From Strongylocentrotus purpuratus (Eukaryota > Echinodermata > Echinoidea > Camarodonta > Strongylocentrotidae): 64,000 nt of DNA. The stretch covers positions 992,001 through 1,056,000 of the forward strand of contig NW_022145543.1 in the NCBI RefSeq assembly GCF_000002235.5. The letters are read 5' to 3'. The translations under genes were made by a program, and so were the position numbers. The notes beneath the pieces were generated by a model, which saw nothing but the letters and a program-made list of their open reading frames with translations, searched no databases and had not been told where the DNA came from. This document shows, piece after piece, positions 35,692 through 46,002 of the stretch (within the stretch, counting starts at the first letter, position 1; every line of letters starts with the position of its first letter).

Positions 35692-36636
35692 GATATTGAT
35701 TCGAAAGCACCAAAGAAAAACAACTCTTCTCAAGATGTGAACGCATCGCTGCCATTGACAGGCATTCAACAGACAGCCAAAAGCGAGATGGGATTTTGCC
35801 ATTACCAGCCGGAGATGGCGGCGTTCACATCATTTGTATCCGCAAGTCGAAGTGCAGTGAGTGAAATTGGCGTCCCTCCTGCTTGCAATGGCAATTCCCC
35901 CCTCCCTGAAAATCTGACGACGCGTTTTCAGAAGCTTTCCCTCCGAAGTACCTTGGATACCACCTGTTTGAATGGAGTGGATCTAGACGATAGCGATGAC
36001 CACGGTGACGAATCGGAGGATGGTGACGGTGTTGTCAACGGTGTGTTGTCTTCATCTGATGTCGACATGGTGGATGAGGTCATTGACGATGACGAAGGAA
36101 GGATATCATCACACCGAAACAAGTTTGATCGAATTCGGCTCGACGAGTACCGCGCCCACCTGGTCGACCCCGCCAGCGAGGTCATCCAGTCTTTCTACGA
36201 GAGGTGCAACGTTCGATTAGGCAGCACGAACAACAACTCTAACGTCGACTCGATGCAGGCTTCGTTCACCTCTTCGTTAATAGCATTAGATATCCCAAAT
36301 GCACCTCATGGGACTGTCGGAATCTCGCTCCCAAAATCACTACGCCACCAGGCCTTGAAGCACAGTGAGAAACCCGTCTTGTTATCGTCATCGACGCCAG
36401 ACGACCACGTAAAGAGACGACCACGAAAGAGGGTATCATTCACGAGTGCTCCATCGGTCAAATGGTTCAGAAAAGACGATAGGATTGATCTACCCACGAA
36501 GGGAATGGAAAAGCATAATCTCATCGCTATTTTAAGACAACTCGTATTACCACAGAGGAAATACAGAGAGGAAAGTACGTGTAAACTGAAAGTTATACCC
36601 ATCCTGAAGAAAAGATATAAACGACTAAAAGCATGA
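35692..36636 (+). CDS. Unrecognised protein with RVxF-type motif, long 3' terminal exon
   Basis: An open frame of 315 codons runs from the acceptor GAAATAG at 35691 (phase 0, GAT ATT GAT) to TGA at 36634. No ATG precedes the acceptor in frame within the exon; the first in-frame ATG is 35788, so either an upstream exon supplies the start or translation begins there. The composition is that of a real gene, not simple sequence. Visible features: a Gln/Ser-rich N part, an acidic stretch DDSDDHGDESEDGDG (35985-36032), LDEYRAHLVDPASEVIQSF (36139 onwards), and a basic KRRPRKRVSF segment with KRVSF at 36427-36441. K/R-V-x-F is the docking motif for protein phosphatase 1. The C terminus is basic (KKRYKRLK). 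A weak donor AAA|GTACGT near 36577 could alternatively end the exon. It could be a PP1 regulatory subunit, but I do not recognise the family. Confidence 0.6.
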   Translation, partial: DIDSKAPKKNNSSQDVNASLPLTGIQQTAKSEMGFCHYQPEMAAFTSFVSASRSAVSEIGVPPACNGNSPLPENLTTRFQKLSLRSTLDTTCLNGVDLDDSDDHGDESEDGDGVVNGVLSSSDVDMVDEVIDDDEGRISSHRNKFDRIRLDEYRAHLVDPASEVIQSFYERCNVRLGSTNNNSNVDSMQASFTSSLIALDIPNAPHGTVGISLPKSLRHQALKHSEKPVLLSSSTPDDHVKRRPRKRVSFTSAPSVKWFRKDDRIDLPTKGMEKHNLIAILRQLVLPQRKYREESTCKLKVIPILKKRYKRLKA

Positions 36637-38167
36637 CAACTTTATTTGAAGAAAAAAACACTAAAGAAAGTTTAATAGGGAAAAATTCACTGAGAATGGC
36701 GCTAAAGAAAATTTCACAATCAACGGTCTAGTAACAGCGACAACAACAGCAGCGACAGCAACATAAATATCAACAACACCATCTACAGCAACAGCGACAC
36801 CAGAAACAAGAACGACAACAGCAGCAACAAAAACAACAGCGGCAACAACAACATAGCATTCCCATTTGTATACTAGAAATCCGTTTTTCTTAATGACTAC
36901 ATACATTCTGGTTTTAAAGGTCCCAATCTGACATCATCAAAAGGATATACAAAGCTTATAAAGGTGGTCACGTCATTAAACATTTGAGGCATGCACTTTC
37001 TTTCTATATACAATTATCGAGATCATTTCCAGAAAATGAAATAAATCAAACAAAACTCAAAATGTGTTTACAAACTAAGTGGCAAGTTTATTACCAGTAA
37101 AAATCAGATCTGTACATATTTAATCATTTATTTCTTATTCTGATTATCAATTCTTTCTAATCATAATTTGTTACTTCTTTATGTACATTTTTTGAATTAA
37201 TTGCACTTGATTGATTAAAAAAGTTTGATTCACTAATTAGCTAATGCTTAATCAATCTAATTTTTCTAATTCATGTAACGTAGTGCTGGATTGCGTATTT
37301 CAATGTATGTATTTTGCAGATTTTAACACATTGTAGAATAAGCGATAGCAACGGGGAAATGGGCACAGAAAAGCATCAAGGTAAACGCGCTACAAGGGAG
37401 ATTTTATCACGACAATTGTATTGTAAGGACAATTATTTAAAAATATATTTGAAAAAATCCCAACTTAACGCAATTTATTCAAATCGCATCTATTACATAT
37501 TAATTAAAATTTGTGTGTACAAGCGTATGATTAATAATGAAATATGATTTAACTACAAAAAAGCTTAGCTATTTTCTAAAACTGAAGCAATAAGTTTTAG
37601 AAAGAAGGAAAAAAAAAACTACAAAAGAATGTCAATATATACAGAAAATGATTTCAAAATAAGCAAGTGCACATCTTCGAAAGACATTAATTGAACAGGT
37701 CATTGAAATTCTTAATGTTCGATGAACTCGACGAAAGGCAAATTTATGTCGTAATAATTGTGTTCAAGTTTAAAACGTCTTATTCAAATAAAAGGGCTCA
37801 AAGAAAATGAAACGAAAGGGTTTTTATTAATAGTGGTTGTGGTGTAAGGTATGAATAATTAATATGTGATATTCATTTGCCAGAAGCTAAGCTCCTTGAA
37901 TTTGATATATTATGTATACTCCTGATGTATACCTCTAATGTGTTTTGTATATTTATAAAGATACATGAGTTACCGAAAATATTAATGAAAACAAACAAAC
38001 TAGTCCAAGGGGCTTTTCGTAAATGAGAATATTTGTCTCAGTGTTATATTTACTTCTAATATCAAACAGGAACAAAATCACTCGATTTGGCAATCAGAGA
38101 TTCGAATTTTGTAGTGAATGTTTCACTCTCATAGTACTCCTAAAACTTGTCGACTCATTGTACTGGC
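36637..38167. other. Intergenic, convergent gene ends
   Basis: Follows the plus-strand gene and precedes the minus-strand aquaporin stop, so both 3'UTRs lie here. An ACA/GCA-rich trinucleotide stretch (about 36725-36855) and an AATAAA at 37043 are seen. Otherwise AT-rich with no gene. Confidence 0.6.
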
Positions 38168-39158
38168 TTAATGCTTGAGGATGAAACGCTTCTTACGATC
38201 TCCAAGAATCAACCTAAGGAAAAGAAACAAAAGAAAACAATTGATATTATAATGATTAACCAAGCTTCAATACATTATATTTTCAGGTACCTTATTATGA
38301 CACTTAGTTGTTATCTCTTTGTGCCGTCATGCCGAGTGGCTATCTCATAAACATGATTGGCAAACCTGCTGTAAAATAACTTTTATAAAAATGGACCTCG
38401 CACAGCATGCTTGATATAAAGATTTTAAAAAAGAAGATAGTCAACCCCCTCCAAGTCATATTGGGACACAAGTTAGTCACGTTCACTTCTCTAGAAAGGT
38501 CAAGTTCAAGATCTCTGTATATGGGTGACCTTTGATACAATATATTATAGAGTCCTGATTTAAAGGCATTTACATTTGCCCCTCAACTGGATCTATACCA
38601 GTAGCGGTTCTTGAGGGGGTCTTGGTGGCTCAAGCCCCTCCCTGCGTTTAGATAAACATAATTGAGGTACATGTAGAAAATGAGTACAATAACCCTCAAG
38701 CCCTCTAAAGCCCTCTCCCCCTCACCAATACTTCAAACATGTTGGCAAACTAATATGGGGTTTTAGAACTTCTTAAAGCCGTTTTGATAAACTTAGATTT
38801 GCATTGTTTTTATGAGGTCTATTTTGTGCAGGCAAATGGATTATCTTGGAAGAACCCTGTTTGTTTGATATCATTTTTCTTCCATATTGGCAATCTTCGC
38901 TCTTGTCTGCAAAAGTGATCACTGAATCTCATCGACCCCAGCCCCCCCCCCCCCCATTCATTTTTTTTTGTCAGTGGCACATGTGATCGTTTCGGAGTAA
39001 ATACCTGTAGAAGAGACCAGCCAGAAGTCCGCCAAGCGCAGGTCCTGCCCAGTAGATGTAGTGCTCTGCCCAGTAGCCCGAGATGACTGCAGGTCCGAAG
39101 CTACGGGCGGGGTTGAAAGAGCCTCCGCTGGAGTGGTACCTGTAGATTAACAGATGTA

Positions 39159-39204
<46 letters not shown>

Positions 39205-40571
39205 GGGGGGGGGGGGGGAGGAAAAATGAGAAGATGATGGATACTACATCGGATTCAAACAAATAAAGTAAGACCAGTACATCTCACTATCACCATCCCC
39301 TACTGGTCCTAACTCATATCATAGATAAAACAGGTAAAGAGAATGATGTCACAATATGAAAAACTAAACTTGGGCTAAATTTGCATTATGTTAGATAAAA
39401 CCCCTGTGATTGTTCATCATTCACTAAAATTTAAAAAAAAAAATTAAATCAACCATTCAAATTAAAAATGTAAAAAAAAAATGCAAAAAAATAAAATCAG
39501 CTTTATTTTTCCAGAAATGTTTGCTTTTGATTCGAGGATAAAAATATTAAGATTGGCACTTACGCGCAAATGATGCTGACGAGGACGGCAAATCCGTAGG
39601 CGAGTGGGCCGGTGCTCTGGCGGCCCTTGGTATCAAGGTTGGCCATCAGGTAGACGAGAAAGATCATGGTGCTGAGGACGGTCTCGATGACCACAGCGGT
39701 ACCCGTTGTCATGTCCAGCTGGCGGTTGGCGTCGTACTTGTCGTAAGGTACCAGGCCGCGGTATTGGTTGCAGCCGCCCTTGATGTCGTAGTAGGAATCA
39801 TTGAGGACCACCGCCTGCGAGAGAGAGAGAAAGAGAGAAATTGAAATGACTATTTGCTTCATTATTGAAATGAACAAAGTGTAGTTTTTAATAAAGTTCA
39901 AGGGAATTTTCGAGTAATTTTGCGTACACTTCGAATAGAATGGTGTGGATAGATCATGGTGTGAATTCAGGTATGAAATTACATTTTGTTTAATGTCGTG
40001 GTATAGTGGTTCAAGCACTTGACTCTCATTCCAAGGGTTGAGGGTTCTAAAGACATTGATTTTTATTATTATCATTATTATTTTTATTATCATTATTATC
40101 ATCATTATCATTATTATTATTATTAGTTTATTATCATAATCATTATTTTCAGTATCATATTGTCATCATCATCATCATCATCATCATCATAACGGCATAC
40201 TTTTTAAAAGTGTTTCTGATTGTTTATTTATTCTAAATTATTTTGCCAAGTGAATCTGTGATATTTCAAAAATGAACTGCAATTTGTAAGTGATCTATAT
40301 TAAAATGTATTAAAATGCATGTATATATATCAGTAATGGTTTCAGTTAACACAAAAATGTTTACTTTCCCTTTAATTCTTCATCTAATACTCGATTTTCC
40401 ACAAATAAAAAGTATACCTTGATGAAAGCCGCTCCAATCAGAGCCCCCAAGATCTGGAAGATGAAGTACATGATGGCGGCGACTGCGTTGATACCACCAG
40501 AAAGAGCCATAGCAAAGGTTAATCCGGGATTGAACAGGCCTCCACTGCTCATCAGCAAGAGATGGAGAGAG

Positions 40572-40627
<56 letters not shown>

Positions 40628-43430
40628 AAGGGGGGGGAGAGGGAGAAGGAGGGGAGGATTAGTAACACGTTAATTTTGTTATGTCTGCTTCTAAATCCAG
40701 CATGACGTGATCAAAAAAAAAATAGTAATTGCTAAATGAATTCATAATGTCACCAACGACTAAAATGCATTTTACTCCGATTTCTGACATAATTCATCTA
40801 AAAAATACAATCACTATAATTTTATCATAACATTTAATATGATTGTCGACTTGAAATATTCTTGAAATATCATTTTCTCAAACATCGGTGGCTGTAGTCT
40901 TTCTCGTTTAAATAATTAGAAATACGAAATAGTATAACTTCACGACTCTTCAAAATAGAAAAGATACGAGGGCTATTATCAAGATTCTAGCAATGAATCA
41001 TTAATTTGTATTACATTTTGTCTGTTATAAATAATGTGCAGTCTGAATTGCTTTAACGGCTTGGGTCGATGATAAAGATCAAACTTGAAGATAAAGTAAA
41101 CACGATTTGCCATAAACCGAGCAAACTGCATGCATGTTTGGCGGTTTAGTCATCCACGAATAGCATTATGGGATTGGGAATTATGAGACCATGGTAATGG
41201 AGAAGTATTACGTCATTTGATGATTAACTTTGACAAACATTTAAAAAAAACATTAAAAGTTGGATAACAATGAGTACGATCAAGATAATAGTGTGATATG
41301 AGGGAAGTAAATCAGTATATCAAATTTCATCTTTTAAACAATCATTTCATGATGCTACAGTAACCCGTCATTAGTGCTGGGAGGGTAAATTTATAAAAAG
41401 AAAACTTTAAAATGACGCTAAAAAACAAACGATTTGTCATAAACGAAAGAATCTTTGTGTTATGGTTTTGAAATGACTGAAATTTAAAGAGTACTAAACA
41501 ATGTAATTCAAGTTGGGAGGTAAAGTATCATATTGGTTTCACACTAAGTTTATCATTTTCATCATAGTTATTTCTGTTCATAATCATATTTTCGTTTGTC
41601 ATTATTGTCACTGTTTACATCGTTGTCTAGCGTGAGTCAATAATGTCAGCAGGATATATTCATAATATTTCATCAATGAATATTACATGTGTCTCTGCTG
41701 GCAAAAAGAAGTCATAATATGAAAATTACAATCTAAATCCTAAAATTAAAGAAAGAAATAATGTCTAAAACAGATATAAAATATGTATGTACTATGTACA
41801 TATATACTTTTCTCCATACCTTGTGAATACAAACTCGACACAATAATCCTCTACTTTTTTTACTTTTTACTTCATGTTTCTTAAACCCCGTGTGTTTCCT
41901 GAACGATAATATTAAAAAACACATTGTCTGGAGAATGACAGTTGTCATTAAAAGTAGGCAGCCCTATGATTCTGAACAATTCTATTTGGAAATAAAATAT
42001 AAAGGAAAGAATACCATGTTTAATATATCCATAAAGTATTTTTTGAAGTGTGATCATGTCTTAACTTGACCATAACTATATACATCTTCGTTGATTAAAG
42101 ACCGCATTTCTCAGTATCTCCTAATATAATTTTCTAAGACATATACTTTTAGAAGAGGCTATGAAAAGATATTATTAAGCTGACTATGATACGTTGTTGG
42201 TTTCTTAAATTCTTAGTAGTAAAATGGAAATGCATTTACACGATTGTGACAGACGTGGCGCAATACAAAATATGTTCACTATTATTATAATCAAAATTGT
42301 AACGCAGTGGACAAAAAAGTGCAGAAGTTTCATGAATCTGAGAGGGAAAGAAAGGCGGAGACAGAAAAACGCACTACAAAAAAGAGAGGACCAAGAAATC
42401 CCGCGCTTTGAACCGACAATCAAAACTTATTAAATATTTTGGAACATTCCCCTATGTTCGCCGTCACGGTGCTAACTCTCGCATTGTTTGTCAGTTTGTA
42501 AACTTTAATTTCATTAAAATCAATGTGTTTTATCAATAAACGGCCAGATTGTTGGCAGGAAATTGGCAGGGAAACGTATACATTCACAGTAGCTCGTAAA
42601 ACCAACTTCTCATGGAGGCAATAACTAATATTTAATATCATTACATAATCTGATGTGGGTACAAACTCATTTACTATGATGTATCGAGTCTATTCAATAT
42701 CTACGTGATGATGTCTATATAGCATGTTGGTCGCCATTTTGAATCCGATGAGTTTTTAGTTTTTGCACATGCGTTCATGTTCACACCACAAAATGTTGTC
42801 ATCTTTAAAAAGAGTAGAATAATATGCTGAATAAAATAAACAGAAAGATACTTGAATTGGCTAACATGAAGTGCTTGTATTTATTATCAGACATTGGTCT
42901 GTAGTACAAAAGTTGGGTCTTTCTAATAATGGTTATAACGGAAATGAAAGGTTATATTACGCTTCTATATATAATAATAATTGGGATGGGGCCTAATCAA
43001 ATTCGAAGCCTTGCGAAGGGATTACAAAATATCAATTAAAATGGCGTTGCTCGAAAAGAATGTGTTGATGAATCGTGATAGTAAAGCTTATATAACATAA
43101 TGTATAATAAAAATAACATTACAATTAAATCTATTATATCAATACACATGTATTTATGGCATATTCGTAATAACAAGTTTATAATTGAACTATTCACCTG
43201 ATGTTCAAGAAAGCTGAACAGAGGAAGGCAATTCCCAGGCCTTCTGCAAGTGCAATCGAGGTAACATCCATGGTCGTTACTGCCATACATGCGATGAAGG
43301 TATATACCATGGTTCCAATGAACTCAGCGAAAGTCGACTGGATGAACTTCTCAAAGACCGATGTCGCCTTCGACAGCTCGACGATGTCGCTGGCATCGAT
43401 CGAAATTTTGTCGTCTTTTCTGCGCGCCAT
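38168..43430 (-). CDS. AQP8: AQP8-like aquaporin, five exons, first NPA box changed to NPG
   Basis: Membrane channel of the MIP family for water and possibly ammonia or peroxide. Minus-strand exons: 43198-43430 (ATG), 40418-40544, 39564-39814, 39005-39139, 38168-38213 (TAA). All are GT-AG and in phase; 263 residues against 261 in human AQP8. Seen: [16 protein letters not shown] (first helix), [27 protein letters not shown] (loop B, residues 79 onwards), [17 protein letters not shown], then [14 protein letters not shown] (loop E, Arg216 of the selectivity filter) and [20 protein letters not shown]. The tail [11 protein letters not shown] resembles the AQP8 C terminus. [10 protein letters not shown] and IYWAGP are AQP8-type. 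The loop B box reads Asn-Pro-Gly (AAT CCC GGA) instead of NPA. An AG acceptor just upstream of the ATG (TTTCAG at about 43447) suggests a further 5' non-coding exon. Confidence 0.92.
38940..38958. repeat. C run in an aquaporin intron
   Basis: CCCCCCCCCCCCC-type run followed by a T run. Confidence 0.85.
39160..39220. repeat. GA microsatellite and G run next to the aquaporin fourth-exon acceptor
   Basis: GA units from about 39162 to 39200, then a G-rich run. On the gene's strand this is a TC tract lying 22 bases upstream of the acceptor at 39140, where a polypyrimidine tract is expected. Confidence 0.9.
39815..39840 (-). promoter_or_regulatory. TC-repeat polypyrimidine tract of the aquaporin third-exon acceptor
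   Basis: Minus strand reads TTTCTCTCTTTCTCTCTCTC followed by GCAG and then the exon at 39814. The acceptor's pyrimidine tract is itself a short TC repeat. Confidence 0.7.
39995..40052 (+). mobile_element. tRNA-like SINE head fragment
   Basis: GTCGTGGTATAGTGG is an A box-like start, then CAAGCACTTGACTCTCATTCC and GGGTTGAGGGTTC as a weakened B box. An ATT/ATC-rich stretch follows. It lies in an aquaporin intron. Confidence 0.55.
40055..40195. repeat. ATT/ATC trinucleotide-rich repeat
   Basis: TTATTATCATTATT-type units ending in a clean ATC run (about 40168-40190). Confidence 0.85.
40565..40660. repeat. GA microsatellite at the aquaporin second-exon acceptor
   Basis: About 25 GA units plus purine-rich flank. 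On the gene strand this is a TC repeat ending about 30 bases before the acceptor AG at 40545-40546, and so serves as the polypyrimidine tract. Confidence 0.9.
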
Positions 43431-45650
43431 TTTTGTTATATTTCCACCTGAAATGTATCACTATATATGTTCCAAATAGGATGTTCAGGTAGCAGCACCA
43501 AAGTCACCAATTTATCTTAGTGTATTCACCAACAGGTATAATTCGCTTGTCTCAGGTATTACTCCCAAGGTATGCGACGCGTGAAGACAAAAATGGCGGT
43601 AAAGTAAACCTTACAAAAACGAGCAAGTTGTCTTGCAGATGTTATAACGGCAACACCCTGGTATTTTGCACGGACGCACACACATCCGTGGTACTCCAAT
43701 AAACAAGCGGGTTATTGCTGAGGAAGACGCGATGCTATTGGCTAGTTCCGAAGCCATTTGTTTGAAGAGTTGCAAAAGCAAAGTATGCATATTATTAATC
43801 ATTAACTCAAGATGTTGTTTGTGGAATGTTTGATATATGAGTCTCTGTGTTGGAATTATCAGATGAATATAATTGATCTTCACCTCTCCCTAAAGCACTT
43901 CAAATGTTTTCTGTTTGTTTAATATGACTTATATTTTAATGTTGAATCATGCATGTTATTATCTTTATTTATATTCTCCTTTTTCGGTCTCGTCTGGCTT
44001 CTTTTTGTGTGTGCATTGATTTGGTTTATTAAAAAAAAACATCATGCAGCTCAGGGACGATGTATGTTTTACAAAGTAATCAGATATTTAATACGTGTAT
44101 AATACCATCATCAAAATACAAAAGCAAAAACAGTAAAAATGATAACATAACACAGCATTATTATTACACAAACAATACACATCAGTGAGGGCATTAGTAA
44201 GAATTTCCCACACATTGGACTGTTTCGAAGGTACTGAGTGTGGGTAATATTATTAATGCCGGAACAAAATGATGTGTATTATTTGTTTTATAAGATGATG
44301 TTTTATATGTTTATAAATTGATGTTTTATAGCATGAGTTTACTCAATAGTAAAACTACGTGTTACTGTTAGGCAATGCCTGGTCACGTGTACGCTCTCAA
44401 CCAGGATCGGCCTTAATTATCATCTTATAAAAGAAGATAATTCCTACCGACGGTCCACTGGAAAACGACAAAGAAATATCTCGCCTGATAATCATATTGC
44501 TTTGTTTTATCGGTCTATAGCAGGCTGTCAGTCTCATGGGCGTTCGGTTTCGTGAACCCTTTAGAACTTTGTCCTTGTCGTTATGTTCTAGTATTTTTTT
44601 TTGTCGGCCTCGATCGCGGGCTGTCGGTTATTTCATCGGGTATTGAAAGTTTGTCTCCTTGTTACATCAAAACAATTATCTTATCGACCATTAAAATTAA
44701 GAAGATGCGAAGGGGCAGCGACATCGATTTGGGAAGGGATCGCGTTGGTTTGGAATTATCGGATATTTATGTATTTGAAAGAAGGAGTATGAATGATATA
44801 AAGACTCCATCATTCCAGTATTTGGAAATATTCGTTTTGTTATCAGTGTCCTACGTTCATTCAACAGTGAGTCAGAAAATTGAGGGATTAAACATTAACA
44901 GACGAATCGCGTACCAGGAGTCTATGGTCACAGTTTCTGTGGAACCAAACACAGTTAGTTAATGATTAACTTCTTCTATTTGTTTGCATAATATTTTGAA
45001 GAGCTTCATATAGTTCATCATGTCTGCTCATACTACTCCGAACCAGACGTTGTATACGAATTATGGTGGCGCATTTTGTTTACTCAATGAGGTCATTAAA
45101 GAAAGAAAATGGTATTTAAAGTTCGATTTAAAAAAAAAAAGTGTTTTAAAGGTACGTAAATTAACAGGTCAACCATTAGAGTGATTATTATAAACTTTTC
45201 TTTGCAGTTCATTTCATCACTATCGGGTGATCTACACTTGGAACATGGTAAAGATTTTGTTAGGCTATTATTAAGTGATACCGTACTATGAGCCCTTATA
45301 ATTTATAGCTTGGATCAATTTTGATGCATACACATTTGACATTATTTTGTCATTAACATAGATTTACGTAACACTAGACTAGACCGCCAACCAACTAATA
45401 TTTTAATAGTAAAAAAAATGCTATATTTTATTTCCGTTTGAAGATAAAACTACAAAGATTTAAAAGACAATTATCTTTTTCATAAAGAATACACAAGTTT
45501 TTGGAAGATGTCTTGTTTGAAGGGGAAATAACAACATTTTCAGGATTTCTCAATCCTCCCTTTCTCTCACATGGTGCTCCCGCAAGCTTACTGTATAATA
45601 AAAAAAGATTTAAAGATAATTTTTATTCAGGTGAAAAATGCAAAAGTTAT
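43431..45650. other. Intergenic region upstream of the aquaporin and downstream of the tRNA
   Basis: Contains the aquaporin promoter or first non-coding exon (not located) and the palindromic MITE copy at 44150-44455. An open frame at 44552-44962 has no recognisable similarity and was not called. Confidence 0.55.
44150..44455. mobile_element. Palindromic MITE with CACGTG core, copy 2 (inverted relative to 30680-31058)
   Basis: Shares AGTGAGGGCATTAGTAAGAAT, GAGTGTGGGTAAT, TGTATTATTTGTTTTATAAGATGATG and CCTGGTCACGTGTACGCT with the reverse complement of the copy at 30680-31058. It lacks the GACCGGTC palindromes. Confidence 0.75.
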
Positions 45651-45732
45651 TGGCAGCGGTGGGATTCGAACCCACGCCATCGAAATGACTGGTGCCTTAA
45701 ACCAGCGCCTTAGACCGCTCGGCCACGCTACC
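45651..45732 (-). tRNA. tRNA-Leu (AAG)
   Basis: An 82-base class II tRNA on the minus strand. The acceptor stem GGTAGCG pairs with CGCTGCC, the A box is TGGCCGAGCGGTCTAAGG, the anticodon arm CTGGT-TTAAGGC-ACCAG has anticodon AAG, a long variable arm GTCATTTCGATGGC is present, and the T arm is GGGTTCGAATCCCAC. It is nearly identical to vertebrate tRNA-Leu-AAG in layout, with no intron. A TTTT stretch lies within 10 bases downstream (GTTATAACTTTTGC on the minus strand) as a polymerase III terminator. The CCA end is not encoded, as expected for a nuclear tRNA. Confidence 0.97.
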
Positions 45733-46002
45733 TTGATGAACGAGGTGACGCTTTACAGTTTATAATCCGTGCAAAAAGTTATAACTGCGTGCATGTGTAC
45801 GTATCACAGTCGCTTCATTATTATTACAGTGTAGTCCCATATACCAACTCGGCGGTTGGCTAGTTTATGTAGGTCTGTACTGTATGCGCTAGTGCAATTG
45901 AGGACTTCGAATTCGGATGCCATTTGGTCACAACAACAAGACAGATATTTAGCCCTTATCGTAAATTGCATTCTGTTCATTTCTTTTCAAGTGACGAGCA
46001 TC

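Noticed and set aside
44552..44962. 136-codon open frame
   Set aside because: Low-complexity start, no recognisable domain, no neighbouring splice support. Left uncalled, although an exon cannot be excluded.
45856..46002. N-terminal extension of MRPL58
   Set aside because: The frame is open upstream but has no ATG before 46003, and the protein from 46003 already begins with a presequence-like segment.
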